DNA of 64,000 nt from Methylococcales bacterium (GTDB lineage Bacteria; Pseudomonadota; Gammaproteobacteria; Methylococcales; Methylomonadaceae): the NCBI GenBank assembly GCA_023145835.1, contig JAGLDH010000034.1:1-64000 (forward strand). Direction: 5' to 3'. Below, one piece after another: positions 38,295 to 46,385 of the stretch. Position 1 is the stretch's first letter. Each line of letters opens with the position of its first letter. The position numbers and the translations under genes are program-made. Below the pieces are notes generated by a model, which did not search any database, was not told where the DNA came from, and saw only the letters and a list, made by a program, of their open reading frames with translations.

Positions 38295-38546
38295 CTAGCT
38301 TGAAATTTCGTTTTCACCTAAAGGGACATCTAAAGGAAGTTCTTCGGTAGCAATTGGTTTGCCGGGTTCAAACAACTTTTCCAGTTCTGGATCGGGATAT
38401 AGCAACTCAAATAAAAAAATTGGGATTAATAAAAGAATCATTATTCCTATTGGGTTAAAGCCGGGGTTTGCCATATCGGCTAACCAAAAAGCACCTAGGC
38501 TCCCCATAATCAGAGTTTTTGAGCTTGGACGTTTTATTTTTTTCAT
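38295..38546 (-). CDS. Small predicted membrane protein, unknown
   Basis: An 83-residue protein (MKKIKRPSSKTLIMGSLGAFW at its head) with a basic N-terminus, one or two hydrophobic segments (about residues 11-25 and 30-48) and an acidic, proline-containing tail (YPDPELEKLFEPGKPI). No family is recognised. It is isolated between glyQ and the long repeat-rich intergenic DNA, so it is the last gene before the accessory region. The composition looks coding, but confidence is limited by its size. Confidence 0.5.
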   Translation of the reverse strand: MKKIKRPSSKTLIMGSLGAFWLADMANPGFNPIGIMILLLIPIFLFELLYPDPELEKLFEPGKPIATEELPLDVPLGENEISS

Positions 38547-38855
38547 ATTCAGGTTGGCGGCTGAGTGAAAAAAAACTTAAATTAAAATCTAAAGGATAAG
38601 GGTTTTTAAAAGGGTATAGGTTTGAAGCTTGTTTTTCAGTTTAAGGCGTCATTCTATCTTGAAATATCTAGCTCGTAGACAATATTTCATTAATCTGTAA
38701 CTGTTTTTCTTCTGTTATTAATAGTAAAGCTCCGCAATTAATGGGGTATTTAGGCGTTACCGCCTAGCGTTAATTTCTACTTTTTTATTCAATGTGAGGC
38801 TGATTTCGTTGTATTTATTTTGTCAGTACTGCGTCTAATTATCATATCCAATTAT

Positions 38856-38955
38856 GGAACCTTTGATTAAGTCTTAAAATAACGATTTAATAGAATATAA
38901 CCTGTTGAATTAATTGAGCATGAGTTTTTATGAGTCAATTTTTTAGAGGTTTCTT
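38856..38955 (+). repeat. MITE-like element, copy A
   Basis: About 100 bp with inverted ends GGAACCTTTGATTAAG (38856-38871) and TTAGAGGTTTCTT (38943-38955). The inside is shared with the 39.85 kb copy, including TAAGTCTTAAAATAACGATT and TGTTGAATTAATTG, in the same orientation. No coding capacity. Confidence 0.75.
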
Positions 38956-39195
38956 ATGAAAAGGGTGCATTTTCTCCTTATTCAATGACAGGTTTGTCTT
39001 TTTTTTCTTTGTAATAAAAAAAACTTATATATATCGTTTGGTTACGGCGAGCGGCTGAAAATAAGGGGGGGTAGCTTATTAGGAATTGTTTGGGATTTTA
39101 GTGGTTATTCGAAATAGCAATAAATAACTTGAATTGTTTCAAATAATCTGATAATTTTAAGCCATCACATTATCTCATTTTATGTGAAATAAATA

Positions 39196-39211
39196 TGTGA
39201 AGTTTGTCACA
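39196..39211. promoter_or_regulatory. CRP/Vfr-type operator
   Basis: TGTGAAGTTTGTCACA is a perfect TGTGA-N6-TCACA palindrome in an A/T-rich setting, the consensus core of CRP/Vfr-type regulators. A consensus -10 box, TATAAT, lies at 39238-39243 downstream on the plus strand, placing the site near -46 of a predicted start, close to class II spacing. The downstream genes are the fragment at 39437, the SRPBCC pseudogene and the cytochrome row. Confidence 0.6.
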
Positions 39212-39237
39212 AAATTTGATTATTTTTTCTGAATCTT

Positions 39238-39278
39238 TATAATAACACCACCTCGAGTGTGGAATTATTTTGGTGTTA
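39238..39278 (+). promoter_or_regulatory. Putative -10 box and following inverted repeat
   Basis: TATAAT (39238-39243) is followed by an 8-bp inverted pair, TAACACCA (39243-39250) and TGGTGTTA (39271-39278). The repeat would lie at the very start of the transcript and could be an operator or a 5' hairpin. This is sequence reading only. Confidence 0.35.
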
Positions 39279-39436
39279 ACAATTTTTCTGTTAGATACCA
39301 ATTTATTACAAAATGAAAAAAGAAAAAAGGATCTATTACTATTGCCTTAATATCAGAGACAGACACGTCGATTATCATTTCCTCATAATGATCTAGAGTA
39401 TCGATAATCTATATATAAATACATTTCAGGGATCAT

Positions 39437-39643
39437 GTGCAGGCTGTTGTATTAACAAAAGTTATTTTTTCAATGGAGGGTAACTTAGGAAATGTACATG
39501 CTGTTATTGATGTTTCGCATTCAGATAACGCTTCTTTTATGTTAGAGGAAATGTATTCGCTTGGAACAACAGGGAATACAGACAAAAAGTTTAAAGGCAA
39601 TGAGGTAAAGCGGATTGACATGGTATTTAGATTGGCAGCTTAA
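39437..39643 (+). pseudogene. Short orphan coding fragment, unknown
   Basis: A GTG-started frame of 68 codons. The part from about residue 13, EGNLGNVHAVIDVSHSDNAS and onward to KGNEVKRIDMVFRLAA, has a protein-like, non-random composition. There is no signal peptide and no recognised family; it looks like the 3' remainder of a larger gene or a small cytosolic protein. AGGGA lies upstream at a usable distance. It is the first coding-like stretch after the CRP-type site and lies between the two MITE copies. Confidence 0.35.
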
Positions 39644-39853
39644 TCAAGATGTTAGGCTGTGTTGGCGATTATGTGCAAGGAATAAACTGCTAATTGCCCT
39701 GTATTAACCATCGTTTATGAACCTTACGAAAATGCACAAAGAAATTAAGGAGAGTATAAAAATTACAAGAGATTTTTGCTTGTTTTTAACAACAGACTAG
39801 TGGTCTTAGGCTTAATGACATCAGTATTAATGAAGAAATTGAAGTTATTCCTA

Positions 39854-39954
39854 GGGAACCTCTGGTTAAGTCTTAAAATAACGATTTAACTAAAGATAAC
39901 TTGTTGAATTAATTGGGTATTAATTTTATGGAATCAACTTGTTCAGAGGTTCCT
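39854..39954 (+). repeat. MITE-like element, copy B
   Basis: About 101 bp with inverted ends GGGAACCTCTGGTTAAGT (39854-39871) and ACTTGTTCAGAGGTTCCT (39937-39954). The core matches the 38.9 kb copy. It interrupts a frame that begins ATGACATCAGTATTAATGAA at 39818, and the terminal bases match those of the 55 kb element. Confidence 0.8.
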
Positions 39955-40102
39955 TAGAGGATTACAAGCTTACGATTTTTATTAATACATCACAGAACAT
40001 AAGGAGGGTATGGGGTTTACTTTGAAATAGATTGCTAACACTACAAGAAATGAATAAATAAGGTTAATTAACCTCAAAAAAAACAATAAAGAGATTATAT
40101 TT

Positions 40103-40387
40103 ATGGCCAAACCACCAATAAAAACTACGGTACTTCTCTGTTTAGAAGAGACATTTCAACAATTAAGTGATCATGCAAATTTTGATGAAGTGGTTTTAAT
40201 CACTTAAGGTCAAGATGAGCCAAACGGATTAGGTGCTATACGAAAAGAAAAATTTAAAAGTAATTTATTTACTGAACAAAAAATTACTTGGGATATTTCT
40301 CTTAAATGTCCTCTTTGGGCAATGGAGAAAATAGTTGCCCATTTTGTATATAGAACTATGGAAATAGATATTTCAGAAAGTTTATAA
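40103..40387 (+). pseudogene. SRPBCC-family pseudogene (in-frame stop)
   Basis: Reading from ATG 40103 gives 34 residues, including TFQQLSDHANFDEVVLIT, then TAA at 40205-40207. The same frame then continues for 59 codons as GQDEPNGLGAIRKEKF and KITWDISLKCPL before its stop at 40387. The LSDHANFDE and GQDEPNGLGAIRK parts match the start and the conserved GxNGVGAVR turn of SRPBCC/polyketide-cyclase-like lipid-binding proteins. The family is normally about 140 residues, so the C-terminal helix is also lost. It ends 26 bp before the cytochrome gene, with which it was probably co-transcribed. Confidence 0.6.
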
Positions 40388-40413
40388 AAAACTCAATAAA
40401 GGATGAAAAACTA

Positions 40414-42429
40414 ATGAACACAAGTAGAAAAATATCGGTTGTAGCAGTGCTAGCCTTTATAGCCACAAGTGCTAATTTACTTGATAATGAACAATTGATT
40501 TCAGAAAAGGAATCGGTCAAAGTTGTAGGGAAATTAGATCCAGGCAATTTACTTCAAAGTTATAATCGTTGGAAAAAAGATTATGAAAAAGGGCAGACTG
40601 TAATAAAAGGGCCTTCGATTGGCCTCACTTGGAACAAAGGATTGTCTTCAGAATATTCTAAAGCGCAAGGACTTGCGAATATAAATATTGAAACGGGAGT
40701 GGTAACCGTTGAAATTAAAGGTAATATTGATAAAGCTATTTCTGAAGTTTGGTTAGTAGAGAATATTGATAAACAGGGAAATACCATTCAACCAGATGCT
40801 AATGATAAAATAATACGTCTTGGAAGCCTTGTTTCGAAAGATAATAGTGCCAGTTTAAGTGCCCAACTAAATCCAATGGAGCTAAAGAATTTAGACGTAG
40901 ATTGGGTTGTGGTTACACGTAAGGATAACTCTCCTATTGATGGTGGCGTTCTTTATGGGTCAACTTCATTATTTCAGAAAATTTATCATTACCCTCAGCG
41001 CTTTTTATCTGCTAATTCTAAAAACAAAACAAGACTACCTTCATTAGTATCACCCGCTTTAGCGGATGGTATTTTTCCAGAGAAATGGTTTCCAAGTGCT
41101 AGCTTAGTAAATGAAGGACGAAACATATTTTTTAAGACGACCTTTGAAGGAAATGGCCGTACTTGTGGTACATGTCATCCAGAAAAAAATAATTATACTT
41201 TAGACCCTAAATTTATTGCGAAATTACCTAAGAACGATCCTTTGTTTGTCGCAGAAAGACCAGAACCCAACCCATTAGCCAAAGGTTTTGAAAACCCAAA
41301 ATTGATGAGACGAGCAGGTCTTATTATGGAGAATACAAATGGTTTTGGTAACTTAGAAACTAACTATACTATGCGAGCTGTTTCTCATGTTTTAGGAGTA
41401 AAAACATCAGTATCTCCTCCCTCTTTAGCGGGTAATGATGGAACTGTAGGTGGAAAATTTGCTCCTGAACACCGGACCGGATGGTCTGGAGATGGATCGC
41501 CAGTAGGAATAGTAGGCAATTTACATGTCCGTGGAACTATACGTGATTTTACAGTAGGTGCTATTCGTCAGCATATGCCTAAAACATTAGCTCGTACCCC
41601 AGGTGTCGATTTTAGACTTCCTACGGAACATGAGTTAAATGCGCTTGAGGCATATATGCTGTCTCTTGGTAGACAGAAAGAATTTGATGACTTTACACAA
41701 ATAACAATGTCTGATGAACGTGCTGATCGAGGAAGATTAAACTATATGGGAGAAAATGTTGATGGCGATGTAAATTGTAATGCATGTCATTTTAATGGTG
41801 GAGCTAACACTAACCCTGATTTTAATTTCCCTATTCTGATGACGCCTCCAAGTCATGAGTTTAGTAATCGATCTTTTTCACCACGTGTTGAAGAATTGAT
41901 TGACCAACTGCCCGATTTGATTGATTTTGCTAACAATCCAAAAGATGATGGTTTTGGTTCAGGTACTAATTTATTTAATGTTCAAACTGTTATTGAGGCA
42001 GCAGATACAGGGCCATTCTTTCATGCACATCAAATTGATACAGTAGAAGCGATGGTGGCATTTTATTCATCTAAGCGCACTCTAAAGAATGGAGAGGTAT
42101 TGCCGCCTATCATTGGGTTAAATGGAGCACAAGTTGCTAATATTGGTGCTTTTTTAAGGGTGTTAAATGCAGATGAAAACAGCCGGTCCGCTATTCAATT
42201 AATTGATCAGGCCTCTGATTTTTCGCGTAGGAAAGAAATTAGAACTAATCTGAGCATTGCTCGTTCTGAAATAACTGATGCAATACAGGTTTTAGAAGGT
42301 GCTAACTTACATTTTGATGATGCTTTACCTTTGCTTAGGTTAGCTCGCCATCAAATAAGACATGCTAAGTCAGCATATAGAGCCGTAAGTAAATTAAAAA
42401 AGGCGCGAAGAATGATGATAAAAAGATAA
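40414..42429 (+). CDS. Dihaem cytochrome c, MauG/CcpA-like
   Basis: A 671-residue exported protein. A short N-terminal hydrophobic stretch (about residues 6-20) acts as a signal or anchor. Residues about 55-230 are an unrecognised beta-rich domain. Two haem c motifs follow, CGTCH (251-255) and CNACH (455-459), in a dihaem cytochrome c peroxidase/MauG-like framework with SPPSLAGNDGTVGGKF and LPTEHELNALEAYMLSLGR. The last 85 residues are a helical basic tail (SKLKKARRMMIKR). Family members reduce peroxides or oxidise protein side chains in the periplasm; the substrate here is unknown. AAAGGA precedes the ATG. It is the first intact gene of the accessory row. Confidence 0.85.
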   Translation: MNTSRKISVVAVLAFIATSANLLDNEQLISEKESVKVVGKLDPGNLLQSYNRWKKDYEKGQTVIKGPSIGLTWNKGLSSEYSKAQGLANINIETGVVTVEIKGNIDKAISEVWLVENIDKQGNTIQPDANDKIIRLGSLVSKDNSASLSAQLNPMELKNLDVDWVVVTRKDNSPIDGGVLYGSTSLFQKIYHYPQRFLSANSKNKTRLPSLVSPALADGIFPEKWFPSASLVNEGRNIFFKTTFEGNGRTCGTCHPEKNNYTLDPKFIAKLPKNDPLFVAERPEPNPLAKGFENPKLMRRAGLIMENTNGFGNLETNYTMRAVSHVLGVKTSVSPPSLAGNDGTVGGKFAPEHRTGWSGDGSPVGIVGNLHVRGTIRDFTVGAIRQHMPKTLARTPGVDFRLPTEHELNALEAYMLSLGRQKEFDDFTQITMSDERADRGRLNYMGENVDGDVNCNACHFNGGANTNPDFNFPILMTPPSHEFSNRSFSPRVEELIDQLPDLIDFANNPKDDGFGSGTNLFNVQTVIEAADTGPFFHAHQIDTVEAMVAFYSSKRTLKNGEVLPPIIGLNGAQVANIGAFLRVLNADENSRSAIQLIDQASDFSRRKEIRTNLSIARSEITDAIQVLEGANLHFDDALPLLRLARHQIRHAKSAYRAVSKLKKARRMMIKR

Positions 42430-42551
42430 AATTTATTATTAAGGTGTTTTATATTTTATTTTGAATTAAAGTAGTTTCACGGAATAAATGGAATAAGGGT
42501 ATTCTGGTTATTTTGGGGAACTATTTTTTTATTCGTATTTGGGAAGTTATC

Positions 42552-43241
42552 ATGAAAATAAAAAGAAACATTATAATAAGTATTATTCTTTTATGGTTTG
42601 GGTTTGCTCAATTTTCTTGGGCAGAAATTTCTTTAACAGAGCTGTATGGTGTACGTGACATTAGTTTGTTGGAAGAGTTAATTGAAAAAGAATCTTCAGC
42701 AGCGGATACACCTGAAAAAAAGAAACGATTAGCTATTGCTTGGCATAACTTAGCAATTGAAGAGCAATCGGGGGCAGCAGAAAAAGCATTCGCTATTTTA
42801 AAACCTTTAAAAAAGGAGTTACCAAAGGATTATGAAGTTTTAGGATACCTAGGAAGTGCTCTAACAATGGTAGGAAGAGATTCATGGAACCCTTTAACTA
42901 AAATGAGTAATGTTAATAAAGGCATTGCTAAAATAGATAAAGCAATCATAAAAGATAAAGATAACATTATTTGTCGTCTTATTAGAATTTACACCTCATT
43001 TTCTTTACCTAGCTTTTTTGGTAGGGAAGAAAAGATAAAACCAGATCTAGATTATATATTAGATTTGACCCTTCGAACAGAAACCACAAAAGAGACTCAA
43101 AGTGAAATTAATTACTTAATGGGGTTACTTTTAGTTAAAGAAGATAAAGAAAAAGAAGCTAAAGTTTTTTTGGCAAAATCAATTCAATTTGACCCAGGAA
43201 GTTTATGGGCAAAAAAATCTGAGAAAATCCTTGATGATTAA
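42552..43241 (+). CDS. Periplasmic TPR-like protein, unknown
   Basis: A 229-residue exported protein. I choose ATG 42552 (MKIKRNIIISIILLWFGFAQ) because it gives a clean signal peptide with a predicted cut after SWA; an in-frame start at 42513 would put a long tail before it. The mature part holds helical tetratricopeptide-like repeats (RLAIAWHNLAIEEQSGAAEK, then NYLMGLLLVKEDKEKEAKVFLAKS). No catalytic motif is visible. It lies 122 bp after the cytochrome gene on the same strand and may be a scaffold or partner of the row. Confidence 0.7.
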   Translation: MKIKRNIIISIILLWFGFAQFSWAEISLTELYGVRDISLLEELIEKESSAADTPEKKKRLAIAWHNLAIEEQSGAAEKAFAILKPLKKELPKDYEVLGYLGSALTMVGRDSWNPLTKMSNVNKGIAKIDKAIIKDKDNIICRLIRIYTSFSLPSFFGREEKIKPDLDYILDLTLRTETTKETQSEINYLMGLLLVKEDKEKEAKVFLAKSIQFDPGSLWAKKSEKILDD

Positions 43242-43500
43242 GTTTGAACAAGTTGTTTAACATTTTTGCTAAGGAAAACAGAGGGTAAATGCTTTAAAGG
43301 GGTTAAGCATAGAAATAAATGAAGATTGGTTTATCGCTAAATAAGGGGTTTTAAGGAGTGATGAATCAACTTTGATTATAGATTTAGATGAAAAAAATTA
43401 GTAATGAATACGAAATTAGTTTTGTTTTTTCAACTCATGCCTCCTAAATAACGCCTTATGCCAAATACAAATATACAAAGAAGGACGAGGTATTAACACA

Positions 43501-44724
43501 ATGAGAACACTGAGATTGGCCTTTCGTAATATTATGCGAAATAAACGTCGTACATTCCTGACTCTATCTGCGATTATTTCTGGAGTATGTAGTATTGTTA
43601 TTTTAGGAGGGTTTATTGAGTTTACTTTTCAAGCTTTACGAGAGCAAACGATTAGAACTCAATTAGGGCATATTCAGATATATCAAGAAGGCTATATCGA
43701 ACATGGCGTTGCTGACCCTGCAAAATATTTAATTAAATCTCCCGAAAAAATAGAAACTATTTTAAAAGAAATCCCTGAAGTAGAATCAATAACTCGACGT
43801 CTTACATTATCAGGTCTAATTAGCACAGGAAATAAAACCATGAGTGCTAAAGTTACCGGAGTTATTCCAGAATTAGAAGAAGAGTTTTCTTCCTTTGAAA
43901 CAATTTTAGATGGACAACAACTAGATGAAAGCACTCCAAATGGCGGTGTTATTGGTAAGGAATTAGCTAAGGCTTTAAATGCTAAAATTGGTGATTATTT
44001 AATGATAATGACGAATACTCTTGATGGGGCGATTAATGTTGTAGAGTTTGAATTAGTTGGGATCGCACAAACTGGGTCTCAAGAATATGATAGTGTTTTC
44101 GTTAAATTACCTCTGTCTGTTGTTCAGAAAGCGTTAGAAACACAGGCTGTGGAAAAGGTTTTGATTCTTTTGGACGAGACAGAAAATGTCAATAGTGTTC
44201 TTGCTAGATTACCCAAGGAATTAAACAAAACTAATTCACTATTAGAATATAGGAGTTGGTCAGATATGGCGTTTTTTTATCATAAAGTCGTTGCCCTGTA
44301 CCAAAGTTTATTCAATGTAATTAAAGCTATTATTGCCGTTATTGTGCTTTTTAGTATCATCAACACCATGACCATGGCTGTTTTTGAGAGAACTCGTGAA
44401 ATAGGAACTTTACGTGCTATAGGAACATCTCGTGGAGGTATTATGAAGTTGTTTATCCTAGAAGGATTGTTGCTTGGTATTATTGGAGGCTTCTTTGGCC
44501 TTATTTTTGGTATTAGTATTGCGACAGCAATTAATTTTTCCGGTGGGATTGATATCCCTCCTCCTCCAGGAATGTCAAGAGGTTATGTTTCATTTATCTT
44601 AATTGTTCCCTCAGTATTGCAATATGCATTTTTATTAACAGTGATTGTTTCTGTTTTATCTAGTATATTGCCTGCATGGAAAGCTAGTCGCATTAAAATT
44701 GTTGAAGCATTAGCTTTTATTTAA
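43501..44724 (+). CDS. FtsX/MacB-type ABC transporter permease
   Basis: A 407-residue inner-membrane permease of the MacB/LolCE type. It has an N-terminal helix after a basic RNIMRNKRRT start, a periplasmic MacB core domain (about residues 45-255), and three C-terminal helices with the FtsX signature INTMTMAVFERTREIGTLRA (about residues 281-300) and the final ILPAWKASRIKIVEAL. Such proteins need an ATPase (LolD/MacB type); no ATPase gene is adjacent, nor a LolA-like carrier. The ATPase must be encoded elsewhere, or the transporter is a relic. The 259 bp before it hold no other gene. Confidence 0.9.
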   Translation: MRTLRLAFRNIMRNKRRTFLTLSAIISGVCSIVILGGFIEFTFQALREQTIRTQLGHIQIYQEGYIEHGVADPAKYLIKSPEKIETILKEIPEVESITRRLTLSGLISTGNKTMSAKVTGVIPELEEEFSSFETILDGQQLDESTPNGGVIGKELAKALNAKIGDYLMIMTNTLDGAINVVEFELVGIAQTGSQEYDSVFVKLPLSVVQKALETQAVEKVLILLDETENVNSVLARLPKELNKTNSLLEYRSWSDMAFFYHKVVALYQSLFNVIKAIIAVIVLFSIINTMTMAVFERTREIGTLRAIGTSRGGIMKLFILEGLLLGIIGGFFGLIFGISIATAINFSGGIDIPPPPGMSRGYVSFILIVPSVLQYAFLLTVIVSVLSSILPAWKASRIKIVEALAFI

Positions 44725-44800
44725 ATAATTTAATATTTGGTATTCTCAAGGTGATACGATTTAAACGTAAAAACAGCCCCTTCTTTTCAGGATATAAGGG

Positions 44801-46207
44801 ATGAATAACAGTAATCAATATTCAAAAATATTGTTATGTACTTTATTATTTTTATTCTTAGTGAGTTCTGTGAATGCTAGAATCCAAGATTGGCCTCGAG
44901 CTGGACAGATAAGATACAGGCCCTCATATCAGTTACATAATCGAGATATTAGTCAGCCAAAGGATAGGGTAAAGAAAGATCAAGCTCCTATTGAAAAAAA
45001 AGAAGAAAGTATTGCTCATGAAAAGGAAGATGAGTCTTTTCTATTCTCTCAACTGTATCATGATTGGTTAAAATCAGGAGAAATCAGTTTTCGACCTTCA
45101 TATCAGATCAGTAATAATCCCATTACTGACCCGACCGGAGAGGTTTTTGGTAGCACTGAATCTCATGGACGTTTATATGGACTCTTTAAACTGGAAAAAA
45201 GTATTTCTGATTTTCGTATTATCTCCCAAATACGTCCTCGTCTGGATTATGTCGGTAATGAAATGAAATTTAATACGGGTGTTGATGAGCTTTACGCTGA
45301 TTACGCTATAACCCCTGCAACTTTTATTGGAATAGGGAAACGAAATATTTTTTCTGGAGTAGGATTAGGAACGAATTTTACTGATTATTTTGGTGAAAAT
45401 AAGGAAGTTGACTTGACTTTAGATGAAGCATCTAGAAGAGACCAGCGAAAGGGAGATTATATGCTGAGTTTTGATTGGTTTTTTGATGCTGCAAGTTTTA
45501 GTATGCATTTTGCTCCTAGAATGGGGTCGATACAAAAAAAACAAACTCGGTTGTTGTTAAATTATAATTATTTTTTTACGGATTGGAATAGCGATATTAG
45601 TAGTTATTTTTTTATTGGAGAGCGACCTGGGGTCGGTTTTAATTTTTCTAAAAGCATGAATGATAACTGGATTTTATATTCAGAATTATCATTTCGAGAT
45701 GGACGCGATAAGCTGTATACAAATGCTCTTAAAAGTAATAAAGATGTCTATAGTGATGGGCTTATTGGATCTAATTACGCATTTGATAATGGGTTAAATG
45801 TTTATTTTGAGTACTGGCGTAATAGCAGTGGTTATAGACAAAAAGAATGGCGTCATTTTCTTAATGAAACGCAAGTAGGAATAGATCACTTTAGAATACC
45901 TAATGATTTATTAGGGCTTCCTTTATTAGGACGAATAAATGGGGGACTCAGGCCACGACTATTACGAAAAAACTATTTATTTAGTCGCTTAAGTTATAGT
46001 GTTGATCAAATCGCTGACCTATCTTTAGTCTATGTATACAATATAGATGATAGTAGTCAATTTCTCCGTGCTTTAATAGAAAGGGAGTTTTCGGGTAAAT
46101 ATAGTGCAGGGTTTCAAATAGAACAGTTTATTGGGCATGATGATGAAGAATTTGGAATGCGTCCAGCATCAACAAACTTTACTTTATACCTTAAAACATT
46201 TTTTTAA
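44801..46207 (+). CDS. Outer-membrane beta-barrel protein, unknown
   Basis: A 468-residue protein with a signal peptide (hydrophobic residues 9-24, cut near VNA). The mature start carries a motif, DWPRAGQIRYRPSYQ (residues 30-44), that is repeated as DWLKSGEISFRPSYQ (88-102) with a charged Lys/Glu linker between. The rest has alternating aromatic beta-strand pattern with strands such as WFFDAASFSMHFAPRM, and it ends in Phe (LYLKTFF), typical of BAM-assembled barrels. No family name is recognised. It lies 76 bp after the permease gene, so export of a substrate through inner and outer membranes is a reasonable inference. Confidence 0.75.
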   Translation: MNNSNQYSKILLCTLLFLFLVSSVNARIQDWPRAGQIRYRPSYQLHNRDISQPKDRVKKDQAPIEKKEESIAHEKEDESFLFSQLYHDWLKSGEISFRPSYQISNNPITDPTGEVFGSTESHGRLYGLFKLEKSISDFRIISQIRPRLDYVGNEMKFNTGVDELYADYAITPATFIGIGKRNIFSGVGLGTNFTDYFGENKEVDLTLDEASRRDQRKGDYMLSFDWFFDAASFSMHFAPRMGSIQKKQTRLLLNYNYFFTDWNSDISSYFFIGERPGVGFNFSKSMNDNWILYSELSFRDGRDKLYTNALKSNKDVYSDGLIGSNYAFDNGLNVYFEYWRNSSGYRQKEWRHFLNETQVGIDHFRIPNDLLGLPLLGRINGGLRPRLLRKNYLFSRLSYSVDQIADLSLVYVYNIDDSSQFLRALIEREFSGKYSAGFQIEQFIGHDDEEFGMRPASTNFTLYLKTFF

Positions 46208-46385
46208 AATCTAGATATATTTAATAATAAAAATAAGACACTATCTAAATTTATTTTATAGAAAAGGTATGTGATTTTAAGCCATGTTTTCTCAACGCTC
46301 TGTTATATCAAAGCGTATGGATATTAAAATAATATACTTATTAGAGGTGTCACCAACATTGAACATTTAATGGTAGCAAGGTCTT

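Noticed and set aside
39422-39470. Cysteine-rich reading GSCAGCC near the start of the orphan fragment, reminiscent of a modified-peptide precursor
   Set aside because: No start codon or leader fits this frame, and no peptide-modification enzyme (lanthionine synthetase, YcaO, radical SAM) is in the window.
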